Source: Pisolithus tinctorius (taxonomy: Eukaryota > Basidiomycota > Agaricomycetes > Boletales > Pisolithaceae). From it: DNA of 64,000 bases. The stretch spans positions 2,790,001-2,854,000 of the forward strand of contig JANFAH010000006.1 in the NCBI GenBank assembly GCA_024663395.1, read 5' to 3'. The notes under the pieces are model-generated. The model worked only from the letters and a program-made list of their open reading frames with translations. It did no database searches and had not been told where the DNA came from. The position numbers and the translations under genes are program-made. Shown piece by piece: positions 43,243 to 54,200 of this stretch (positions are counted from its first letter, which is position 1; every line of letters starts with the position of its first letter).

Positions 43243-44829
43243 TCAGAGGTTCATTGCTTCCCCTAGTGTTATCTGTCTGAGTGGGCTGTTGTTGATGGTT
43301 GACATGGTTGGTGGTCTTGTGGGCATGATAGGGTTGGTTGGGTGGGCCAGGAGTTCAACATGCATCCACTCTTCTGATGTGGGGAAGTATGGCATATGAT
43401 TTTCCAGTGTATGTTCATCGATTGCATTATGTCTCCTGATGAGGTCTGGGCAGTTTCTGTCTTCACTAGCATGCATGTTGTTCTGGCAGTTGACACAGAA
43501 GGGGGTGGGGGTGTTGCATTCTTGAGTACAATCTAGCTGAGCACAAATGCTGCAGGTGTCCATTGATTCTTTGCATTCCTTTGTGAGGTGGCCTATACAT
43601 TGGCATCTGAGGCAGCAAACTGGTTCCTTCTTGTCTTTGTGTGGGTGCAATCTGTCAAGGCCCCAATAGAGGCCATCTCTGAGGAGTTGGTTAGCTATCT
43701 TGGGGGATGTGATGGATGCAAGTGCATGGGCTACTCATTGGTTGGGAGTGCATTTGGCTGGATCTTTTATCCACTTGATCCTGGCAATTGATCCTTGCAG
43801 AATGTTGTTTTCATTTTCCATGTCATGGAGGGTATCTGGATTGTCAGTATCGGTCAATATTGGTAGGAAGGGGATTACTATGGTGTAGTGCCTGTCCTTG
43901 ATCACTACATCTCCTCCCAGTTTTGCAAGGAAGGCCATTTTGTTGGCTGGTTCCTTGATCCATGCCACAGCTTCTTGGTTGTTGAATTTGAGGAGTATGC
44001 CATTGTTGCATAGTTGTGCAATTGATCTAAGTTGCAGGTTGGGGCCATCAATTTGGTCTACCATCTCCAGGGCTTGTTTGATGAGGTCAATAGTGGATTC
44101 CCTTGTTACAGTGTTGTTGAGGAGAGGGTGGTTGCTGCTGGGGTCAATCAGTAGTTGCTGTTCTTTTATAGCTGTGTGAGCCATAGCATATTCTGGTGCT
44201 AGGCATTTGCCTAGCAGGATGTGGTTTGGGTTGGCTGGTGATGCTGCTAGCACATCTCTGTACAGGGTGGGGGTGGCAGGTGGTTGAGACTTAATATGGT
44301 TTTTCATGCCCTCTAGGGCTGTCTCCACTGTATCCATGTCTCTGATAAGGTTTTTAACATGGTCCTCCAGCTGAGTGGAGTCTGCATGATTGGGAGTGTT
44401 GGTGATCAGCTCAATCTTCTTGATGGCATTGTTGTTGATGGTTGTCACATTCTTGTTGGTTTTCTCTAGTTTCTCAGCAGCTGAAAGGATGTTTGCAATC
44501 TGTGGGGAGATGGCAGCTATTACTGAGTTTTTTATTTTGCTTGAGACTGCTGTGGTAATAGATTTGGCCACTTCTGACATGGTGAGGTCCTTAACTAAAT
44601 ATGCTGTGGCATGGATTGCTGAGTGCAGAGTGTTGTTTATGCCTTTGGACTGTGAGATGTAGAAGAGCACATGCAATATGTGTTCCAGGGTGGCTGGTTC
44701 ACCTTGTATGGTGTAGAGTTGGTCTAGAAAGGTTCTGGCTGTTGCTACATCTTTGATTTCAGCTTCAGGGTCATTGATGATTTCTTTGAGTGGGAGTCTG
44801 CTGCTTCTAGTGGTTTTACTGAGGTGCAT
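43243..44829 (-). pseudogene. LINE ORF1 (coiled-coil and zinc knuckles)
   Basis: The first part (43,735-44,829, 364 codons) has a long helical stretch (residues 90-190), a SPANPNHILLG-type motif and an RNA-binding-like segment (NGILLKFNNQEAVAWIKEPA). After a stop at 43,735, the next part carries CCHC-type knuckles (CLRCQCIGHLTKEC, CSICAQLDCTQEC, CVNCQN) at 43,490-43,620. This is the gag-like ORF1 of Tad1-clade LINEs. The break suggests a pseudogene. Confidence 0.8.
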
Positions 44830-45107
44830 GGAGCCTGATGTTCAGGGTCCTGGCAGAGGGCCTGGCATGGCATGAGAGAGTGACCTTGTGGATGTACATC
44901 CAGTCAAGGTCATAAAACAGTGGTGGTGTTGGGTGTGGGAGCTGGTTAGTTGAGTGCACTTGTGGGCATGGCTCTATGAGGGCACTACTTTATGTTGCTG
45001 TGGTCTGCAATGGGCTCTGCTGTATCTGGCTGGGTTGACAAGGCTGAGAGAAATTTTTCTTTTGGGGTCCTTTTTGGGGTGCCACTTGGAGCAGAGTCAA
45101 GAAGTGT

Positions 45108-48100
45108 TGGGTCATGGTGGTTAGACATGGTGGTTTGGCAGAGGGCAGGGTCATCAGGGATGTAAACCTGATCTTTGTAGAGTAAAACTCCACTGTCAAA
45201 CTTCCAATCAGAGAGATGCAAGTTGAAAGGGAGGGGTATGTCAACATTGTCTATGGCTTGAAGAGCTGTTTGGATGACATGGTCAGACATGGAGGAGGAT
45301 GCAACCTTTTGGGAGAGATTGGTGTCAATGAGGTTCACAAACATGGTCTGAGGAAGGAGGGTCACACCTTTGTTATCCTCATACATGGTTGGGGCATTGG
45401 GAGAGTGCATCAGGAGCAGCCAGGTCTTTGCCTGGTACATGTTCTAGTTGCAGATCAAAGTCTGTGAGGTCAAGGAGCCAGCAAGCCTGGTGACAGTTCA
45501 AGTTCTGGGGTGCCTTAAAATAGGTCAAATTCTTGGGGTCAGTGAAGATCTTGAGAGGAAATGGGGACCTGTGGAGATAGTGTCTCCATGCTTTCAGTGC
45601 TCAGATGACTCTGAGTAACTCCCTGTTGTAGATACAGTGAGGGACAAAAGTGTTGCAATGTTTGTGAGGTGTGACTTGTTGCTGATGTAGCTTGGGCCAT
45701 TCTGCACAGATGGTCATGATACCTATACCATTGGAAAGGAGTGACTCTAAGCTTTCCAGAGCACTAAGGGTCAGTCCAAACAAAGCAATACATGACAAGA
45801 TACACCCTATTCTTTCTGAAAAGTGCATTGCAATGCTTCTGTCCCTGACTGGTGAAATAGTGAAAAGTGACCTTTTGATGGGATTAAGGGCATGAAGGAT
45901 GGGAAAATATGATTACATAATAAACCACATGGTCTTCCAGATGATTTGTCAGCATGTAAACAATGACAAACATTGGACTTGTACCATTAACCCTCCTTCT
46001 CTTATGACAACTCATGAAATCATCTCTCTAGCTCACATGGTCATTTTCTGAAGGAATTCTAATCAAATACTGGTGGCCACCACAGTGCCATCAGTATAAC
46101 ATGCTCTCAGAACCATCAGTCCCTTAAAAAACTTGCTGTCAGTCATTCCCTGGACTGTTTCCCCCCCATGCCTGATGTGTTCTGGGACTAATCAGTACTT
46201 GGAAGGCTGAAAATGTTATGGAGGTCAATCTGGCACTTCAGCACATGGTGGACAAACCAATCCCCTCTCAACCAATGCATTTCTGGCACAGGGACACTGG
46301 TATGGAAGTTAGGGCAAGACAAAATCCTCTTTACCCCTGGGTTTCATCAGAAGGATATGCTACTGAACTGCCATGGAGCAGAATCCTGTGCTTCCATCTG
46401 GCCCTGAATATTGCCTTGGGTCACATGTGATTGAATAACCCTTCCCCAGTCATCCAAAGTTCAGATCAGAGCAAGATCTAGTGAACCCTCTGAGGGTGCT
46501 TGGAGCACGAGGAGGTTTTGTCTCCCCCCAACCTCCATACCAGTGTCCCTGTGCCAGAAATGCATTGGTTGAGAGGGGATTGGTTTGTCCACCATGTGCT
46601 GAAGTGCCAGATTGACCTCCATAACATTTTCAGCCTTCCAAGTACTGATTAGTCCCAGAACACATCAGGAATGGGGGGGAAACAGTCCAGGGAATGACTG
46701 ACAGCAAGTTTTTTAAGGGACTGATGGTTCTGAGAGCATGTTATACTGATGGCACTGTGGTGGCCACCAGTATTTGATTAGAATTCCTTCAGAAAATGAC
46801 CATGTGAGCTAGAGAGATGATTTCATGAGTTGTCATAAGAGAAGGAGGGTTAATGGTACAAGTCCAATGTTTGTCATTGTTTACATGCTGACAAATCATC
46901 TGGAAGACCATGTGGTTTATTATGTAATCATATTTTCCCATCCTTCATGCCCTTAATCCCATCAAAAGGTCACTTTTCACTATTTCACCAGTCAGGGACA
47001 GAAGCATTGCAATGCACTTTTCAGAAAGAATAGGGTGTATCTTGTCATGTATTGCTTTGTTTGGACTGACCCTTAGTGCTCTGGAAAGCTTAGAGTCACT
47101 CCTTTCCAATGGTATAGGTATCATGACCATCTGTGCAGAATAGCCCAAGTTACATCAACAGCAAATCACACCTCACAAACATTGCAATGCTTTTGTCCCT
47201 CACTGTATCATAGTTTCTTTCTGTGGGGTTGAATGACTGGGAGATGAAGGCACAGGGTTGCCACTGGCCATTTGAGTCCTCCTGGAGGAGTAACCTTCCT
47301 GTTGCATACTTGGATGCATCAGCAGTGATGGTGAATGGCTGAGAGGTATCAGGCATATGTAGAGTCAGTTGGGCCATGAAAATCCTTTTCAGGAGTTTAG
47401 AGGCACTTTGACATTTCCTCATCCATTCCCAAGAGATAGTTTTCTTGGTCAGGTCAATCAATGGTCTGGCAATGTATGAATAGTAGGGGATGAATCTTTG
47501 GTAGAAGTTTGCAAACCCTAAAAAGGATTGCACATCTTTAACTTTTTTTGGGATGGGCCATTCTGCAATGCCCTGGAGCTTGACAGGGTCTGTAGTGATG
47601 GTGTTTTCTTTAATGATCATGCTGAGGTATTTGACCTTGGTTAGATCAAAGTGACACTTTTCTAACTTCAGGGGGAGGGAGAGTTCCCTCATTTGTTTGA
47701 GAATGTGGCAAGTCCTTTGTTTGTGTTCTTTGGGGTCAGTGGAGAAGATGAGGAGGTCATCCATGTAGATGACCAACCATCCTTCAGTGATCATGTCTTG
47801 GAAGTAGTCATTCATGAATTGCTGGAAGGTAGCAGGGGAGTTACACAACATCATGGTAGGTTCAAAGAGTCCCTTGTACATGATGAATGCTGCTTTCCAT
47901 TGGTCTCCTTCTTTGATTTGGACATTATTGTAGCCTGATTGTACATCCATCTTTGTGAAGATAGATGCTCCCTTGAGGTTATTGACCAGGTCTGAGATTA
48001 AGGGAAGGGGATAAGCATCCTTCACTGTATTCTTGTTCAGATATCTCCAGTCTTGGCAGGGTTGGAGGGAGCCATCTGTTTTTCCAACAAAGAAGAATGG

Positions 48101-48220
48101 TGCAGCTTGGGGGGACTTGGAAGGACAAATCTTTTCTTGAAGATTTTCTTTGATAAATTTTTCCACAGACTCCCTTTCAGAGGGGAAGAGCAGATATGCT
48201 TTTGCCACCTTGGGGACAAA
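45108..48220 (-). pseudogene. Element M pol: RT, RNase H, integrase start
   Basis: RT includes [11 protein letters not shown] near 47,755-47,790. Three residues (FFG) are missing in frame from the [17 protein letters not shown] segment, reading [14 protein letters not shown] near 47,845. RNase H runs to NPTERNYD at the N insertion and resumes as YNRELLRVI at about 45,600. The integrase ends after MSNHHD at about 45,110. Two or more stops lie between 45,370 and 45,470. Confidence 0.85.
45635..47205. mobile_element. Foldback Tc1/mariner-like element N, non-coding, about 700-bp arms
   Basis: The ends are CAGTGAGGGACAAAAG... and its reverse complement, flanked by TA (45,633-45,634 and 47,206-47,207). 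The left arm (45,635 to about 46,331) and right arm (about 46,509 to 47,205) are near-perfect reverse complements, leaving a central loop of about 177 bp with no gene. Removing the element with one TA restores the RNase H frame RNYDIYNRELL. Arms this long suggest a foldback product of a Tc1-like element moved in trans. Confidence 0.92.
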
Positions 48221-48233
48221 GTCCTCTACAAGG

Positions 48234-48822
48234 TTAATGGCATGGTTGTAGGGTCATGACAGGGGAAGTGTCCTTGGAGGGTTTCTTGAAAACCAATGCA
48301 AATTCTTGGTAGCCTGCAGGGAGAGTCAGTTTGGGTTTCTTCTTTTCCTCCACCTGAGCTAGCTCAGTGGTGGTGGTGATCTTTCTGAGGCAGCAGTTCC
48401 TGGGGTTAACCTTCTTTGCTACCTCAAGCAGTTTTTTGATGGCCATGGTAAAACAGGCACATTTTGTCTCTTCTTCTGGTTCTTCAGTAGTCCATGAACC
48501 TGTTTACTCCCTTTTTTTTGGCAGACAGGAGGTTTACAGCAGGTTCCTTGACAGTGATCAGGGAGGTCACTCAAAAAAAGTCTTTTGAGCAATCAGTTTT
48601 CTCATTGATGGAGAGAGTTCCCATTCTCCAGTCAATGATGGGATTATTCTCTTGTAGCCAGGGGAGGCCAAGAATCATGTTCTCTGCACCACAGTCCATT
48701 ACATGGAAGGACTGATCAGTAATTCCTTTTATCTTGAAGAAGAGCACGGTAGAAAACACAATTCTTCCTTTAGAGTTCAAAGATCCATCTGCATTTCTAG
48801 TGATGATGGGCTGGGCAAATCA
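48234..48822 (-). pseudogene. Element M protease fragment
   Basis: Contains ENMILGLPWLQENNPIIDWR near 48,630-48,690 and the linker KKVNPRNCCLRKITTTTELA, matching J. Broken by frame changes and cut at 48,822. Confidence 0.75.
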
Positions 48823-49729
48823 GTCAGGGTGAAGCTAAACCCTCTCCCACTCCAGGTACCATGGAAGGGATATGCTACTGAGCTACCAGGTTGCACATTC
48901 CTGGCCTTCTATCTGGCACTGGATACTTCCTTTAGTCTTATATGACCAAATAACTCCTTCCCAGTGATCTTCAGTTCAGCTCAGAGTACAGTCTGGCCAA
49001 CCCTCCTATGATACTGGGAGTGCCCAGGAGGGTTGTGCTTCACCTGAGCCTTCAGGCAGGCTTTTCTTCAGCTGTAATGTGGTAGTTAGTGGGTGGTTGG
49101 TTTGTTTATGATAGTATGAATGCCAGATTGGACCTCCACATTTTTCTCAGCTCTCACAGTACTGATTAGTTCCAGGACACATGGGGCATTGGTGGGGAAA
49201 CAGTGCAGGAGATGACTGCCAGCAGGTTTCTGAAGAGACCAATAGAGCTGATAGCATATTCTATTGATTATACTATAGTGTACACCAGCATTTGCTGAGG
49301 TTGCCATTGCCCTGAGAGAATGTCCCTAATGAACCAGAATGGTGATTTCTTGATTTGTGTTACAGCAAGGAGGCTTAGTGGTGCAAAATCACTGTTTGGC
49401 ATTATTTGTTGGTTGACAAATCATTCAGTAGACCATGTGATACATTATGTAAGCATTGGTGAGCACCTCACCATGTTTATGTGTTCCCAAGGACTACATC
49501 CCCAGTACATATATCACAAAGTTACATAATTGTCCCAATGAGCTCTCATTTTCATTTGGGTATTCTGTCATCATTTTCTATCCAAATATTATGTAATATG
49601 GCTCATCAGAGAGCCATGTCCAGCTGCTTTGATACATCCACCAACACCTTGGACTCAATAATGATAGTTCACTCACTACACCATGATTAATGAAGAACAT
49701 GCAAACATTGGGACAATTTTGAGCCACTG
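48823..49729 (+). mobile_element. Element P: decayed relative of N, right part only
   Basis: Colinear with the central loop and right arm of N (for example GATATGCTACTGA, GTACTGATTAGT, TTGACAAATCAT) but well diverged. It ends GGGACAATTTTGAGCCACTG followed by TA (49,730-49,731), a Tc1-type terminus. No left terminus was found. Non-coding. Confidence 0.65.
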
Positions 49730-49731
49730 TA

Positions 49732-51250
49732 TGTATATAGCATGCAATGGCTCCTTCACTGGTACTGTTGCACTTGCTTCTGTACCTTGTGCATTAGCTG
49801 CATTGGTGTGCTAAGAGTGATGTCTTGCTTCTGCATGCAAGTTTGCCCACTTGGGTTGATGTTTGGACATACAAGCCATGCAAAGATTCTGTGATCCTGA
49901 ATGTGCCCTCAAGGAAGCTGTGGCAAAATTTCAGTGAGGACCTCCTTAATCCAGGTGTGTTAATCCATTGATGCCTGACCATGTTACAGTTTGTTAAAGG
50001 AGATAGGTTGATTCTCTCACTCTCTGATATTCATCATTAGCATTTATGCTGACACAGGCAAACTGGGAGAAGGTTTTGGGAGCTCACTGAAAATGACTGA
50101 TGACTAGGTACATTTCTTCTTTTCATTCCATCAGCAACTTGACAAATTCATGACTACCAGGTGACAGCAAGTTCCCTACACAGATTATACCTGCTAAGTC
50201 CATGACAAAGGTTGGAGGACTGAAGACCAAGGTGTGACAATCTGTGCTCTAATATGTGTGCTAGACTCCTGCACAAGTGAGGTTGAAATCAGAGGTTGGA
50301 AGCCAAGGGGGTCAGATGTGAAAGCTGAGAGTCAACTTGCACTTAAGCCAGAGGGTTCAAGGGGAGACTAGTTTGATATTCAGACTGAGGTCTAAGTACA
50401 GGAGTAACTATGACTTATAGACCAAGGACCAGTAACCCAAAGACTGAGGTTACCAATGGGTCACTAAATAGCAGTGTAGAGTGTCAAGCTTAAAGGATAA
50501 GCAAGAGTGGAAGAAGTCAAAGAGCAAGGTCCAATGATAGGTACTGCCCCAGTGCAAGCAAGTGCAGTGCAGAGAGCTAATTTGAAAGAAAGCAAAGGAA
50601 ACTAAGTGACACTAACATTCAGCATAAGGCCAGTGTTCACATCCCAGGGCCAAAATGCCAAGTTTTCAGCATATGACAATACCTCACTTGTACACCCACC
50701 TAATATGCAAGCCTTGGGAGAGGGGGATATTAGCATCTAGGTGGTGGAATTTGAGGTAGAGTCATAAGGATTGCCAAGAGTGTAGATCATACAGTTTACT
50801 GCTGAACCTATCACATAAAATCATGCTTTGGCTGAAAGGAGGGAATAAGGAGAGGTGAGTATGTGAGGTAGGGGGCTTGACATCCCTACAGCAGTTTGAG
50901 CAGCTCACTGCCTTCCAGAAATATACCCCTCATGACACATCAAGTGTGTCATATATGTATGTTGATACAGCATTATGCTCATTAGTTGACACAAATTGGA
51001 AGTGAGGGTGGTGAGGATGCAATTATTCCATGGAGGTGGGGCCACATTGTCCTGGCTGTTGCTAACACCATTGGGCAGGACAGGTGAGATTCAAGATCAT
51101 TGAGATGTCTGCATGGAATTCTTGGGCAGAACTGTATTTTGGGGGATTTTCTGCAAATTGTGATGATTTTCATAACACAATGTGTATCATGTAAGTGAGA
51201 ATGTCTGTAAATATTTGTTACTGATACATTGTATGCAAGTCAGAGCAAAA
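49732..51250. other. Unassigned non-coding stretch with an LTR-like relic
   Basis: No gene is recognised. About 50,234-50,687 has LTR-like features: it begins TGTGACAATC, ends GCATATGACA, and contains TTGATATTCAGACTGAGGTC, shared with the L LTR (near 4,385) and F (near 23,385). No convincing target duplication was found. The remainder up to the NLR 3' end shows nothing I can name. Confidence 0.4.
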
Positions 51251-54200
51251 CTAAACAACTGCATTGAAGCATTGCTGCCACTTGTTGCCATGAACAATCT
51301 GGCTTAAGTCCAATTCTATTCCACCCTTTGGGATGACCACAGTGTTCCACATTGAATAAAATTTGTTCCAGAATGTTGGAGGTATCCAAAGCAACAATCT
51401 CCCTTTTGGACCTCTGATCCAGCCATCATTGAAAAGTTTGACAGGTTCATACTTCAGGTGCACATCTTCCTCCAGAATGCCATCAAGGAATTGTTGAGTG
51501 TCATGCAATGCATGCAAAGAGCATGATGAAAATTGAATTAGGAATGCTGCAATAGATTTGAGTTAGCTGAATAAAGTCAGAGGACATAACAAGTGGAGCT
51601 ACTCACAACTGATGACCTTTGGAGGAACATTTACACCACCTGGGTTGGAGGGAACACATGTTACCTGCCCATCTTCATGGGCACAAGCATCTTGCACCCT
51701 GATCTCTGACTGCACATCAATCCTCTTGCCATCAGAGGAGAATCCAACTGAGTTGACCCCTCTAGTATGCCCCTCAAGAGGGCCATCAATCTGGACACCT
51801 CTCTCAGCATCCCAGATCCTCACAGTCTTGTCATAAGAGCCTGAGACAATCCTCTTGCCATCAGAGGAGAATCCAACTGACTTGACCGCATCAGTATGCC
51901 TCTCAAGAGGGCCACCAATCTGGACACTTCTCTCAGCATCCCAGATCCTCACAGTCTTGTCATCTGAGCCTGAGACAATCCTCTTGCCATCAGAGGAGAA
52001 TCCAACTGAGTTGACCCAATGAGTATGCCCCTCAAGAGGGCCACCAATCCGGACACCTCTCTCAGCATCCCAGATCCTCACAGTCTTGTCATCTGAGCCT
52101 GAGACAATCCTCTTGCCATCAGAGGAGAATCCAACTGAGAAGACCCAATGAATATGCCCCTCAAGAGGGCCACCAATCTGGACACCTCTCTCAGCATCCC
52201 AGATCCTCACAGTGCTGTCACCTGAGCCTGAGACAATCCTCTTGCCATCAGAGGAGAATCCAACTGAGAAGACCCAATGAGTATGCCCCTCAAGAGGGCC
52301 ACCAATCTGGACACCTCTCTCAGCATCCCAGATCCTCACAGTCTTGTCATAAGAGCCTGAGACAATCCTCTTGCCATCAGAGGAGAATCCAACTGAGAAG
52401 ACCCAATGAGTATGCCCCTCAAGAGGGCCACCAATCTGGACACCTCTCTCAGCATCCCAGATCCTCACAGTCTTGTCATAAGAGCCTGAGACAATCCTCT
52501 TGCCATCAGAGGAGAATCCAACTGAGTTGACCCCATCAGTATGCCCCTCAAGAGGGCCACCAATCTGGACACCTCTCTCAGCATCCCAGATCCTCACAGT
52601 CTTGTCTAAAGAGCCTGAGACAATCCTCTTGCCATCAGAGGAGAATCCAACTGAGTTGACCCCTCTAGTATGCCTCTCAAGAGGGCCACCAATCTGGACA
52701 CCTCTCTCAGCATCCCAGATCCTCACAGTCTTGTCATTTGAGCCTGAGACAATCCTCTTGCCATCAGAGGAGAATCCAACTGAGAAGACCCAATGAGTAT
52801 GCCCCTCAAGAGGGCCACCAATCTGGACACCTCTCTCAGCATCCCAGATCCTCACAGTCTTGTCGTCTGAGCCTGAGACAATCCTCTTGCCATCAGAGGA
52901 GAATCCAACTGACTTGACCCCATCAGTATGCCCCTCAAGAGGGCCACCAATCTGGACACCTCTCTCAGCATCCCAGATCCTCACAGTCTTGTCATAAGAG
53001 CCTGAGACAATCCTCTTGCCATCAGAGGAGAATCCAACTGAGTTGACCCCTCTAGTATGCCTCTCAAGAGGGCCACCAATCTGGACACCTCTCTCAGCAT
53101 CCCAGATCCTCACAGTCTTGTCATAAGAGCCTGAGACAATCCTCTTGCCATCAGAGGAGAATCCAACTGAGTTGACTCCTTCAGTATGCCCCTCAAGAGG
53201 GCCACCAATCTGGACACCTCTCTCAGCATCCCAGATCCTCACAGTCTTGTCATAAGAGCCTGAGACAATCCTCTTGCCATCAGAGGAGAATCCAACTGAG
53301 TTGACCCCATCAGTATGCCCCTCAAGAGGGCCACCAATCTGGACACCTCTCTCAGCATCCCAGATCCTCACAGTCTTGTCATAAGAGCCTGAGACAATCC
53401 TCTTGCCATCAGAGGAGAATCCAACTGAGTTGACTCCTTCAGTATGCCCCTCAAGAGGGCCACCAATCTGGACACCTCTCTCAGCATCCCAGATCCTCAC
53501 AGTGTTGTCATAAGAGCCTGAGACAATCCTCTTGCCATCAGAAGAAAATCCAACTGACTGGACTGATCTAGTGTGTCCCTGCAATGCAACCTGAGCAGCT
53601 GGCCATTCCTTTTGCCCTCCTACAGCAACACTGACAAGGTGTGAAAATTTTGGCATGAGCATTCCAGAAAGCTTTGTGTTTGAGGGTGTAAAAGGCAATG
53701 CAGAAATATAAAGGTGTGGGGTGCTGTGGGAGATGACACTCCCAAAGTTCTGCACAAATTTGATCCCATCTTGTGCTAGCATCAGGGCATCCTCAACATC
53801 CTCCTTGCCCTTGTATATTATATTAGATAACATCATGCACAACACTGTTTCACCCACCTGTAGCCATGATATAGTAGAGGCAAGAGCACTTGTAGCATGT
53901 CCAAGTCCATCAAGCAGACACAATACCTCAAGCCAAAATAGCAGCTTTTCACATCCAACAAAAATCTTTACCAGCATTGCAAGTCTTGAATCGTAGTCAG
54001 CTCTCCGCAGATGGTGCGCCCAGTATTGACACGAGTAGGATAGATGAGGTGTGATGTTTTTGCTAACTCTCTCCTCCAAATCAGCAACTTCCAAGTTACA
54101 GGAGTAGGAACTTTCCAATCCACAGATGTTGAATTTCAGGTCATTGCAGAGGGTGCGCAACGATGCAAAGGCGAGGCTACAATGAACACCAATGCTAGAT

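Larger units (their letters stand above)
39656..45107 (-). mobile_element. LINE (Tad1-like non-LTR retrotransposon), degraded, split by copy C
   Basis: The minus-strand order is ORF1 (44,829-43,243), endonuclease (about 42,960-42,005), then the copy C insertion, then the start of RT (40,186-39,656). The RT part jumps from LSPYKAPGPHG near 39,790 to NGISQGDLLSMILY near 39,680, so most of RT is deleted. The 5' end abuts the integrase of element M at about 45,107. CpG is nearly absent. Confidence 0.82.
45108..48822 (-). mobile_element. Ty3/gypsy element M (H/J family), fragment, split by foldback element N
   Basis: The third copy of the H/J family. Protease is at 48,234-48,822, RT and the start of RNase H at 47,208-48,220, and the rest of RNase H plus the integrase start at 45,108-45,632. 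N sits precisely inside RNase H. The left end is cut by the LINE and the right end by element P. CpG is almost absent. Confidence 0.88.

Noticed and set aside
43243..43650. Separate host zinc-finger gene
   Set aside because: Its CCHC knuckles lie directly after the LINE ORF1 and before the endonuclease, so it is the ORF1 C-terminus after a stop or frame break.
49794..49982. Small minus-strand gene of 62 codons
   Set aside because: No domain, no promoter or splice context, and it lies in decayed repeat sequence.
50234..50687. A complete solo LTR
   Set aside because: TG...CA ends and one shared motif are present, but no target duplication or second copy was found. Kept only as a relic inside the unassigned stretch.
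52500..52796. Plus-strand open frames within the WD40 array
   Set aside because: They repeat with the 129-bp period and are mirror images of the real coding strand.
51714..53577. CRISPR-like or satellite array
   Set aside because: Units are 129 bp, contiguous and in frame, with a clear WD40 consensus. There are no spacers.
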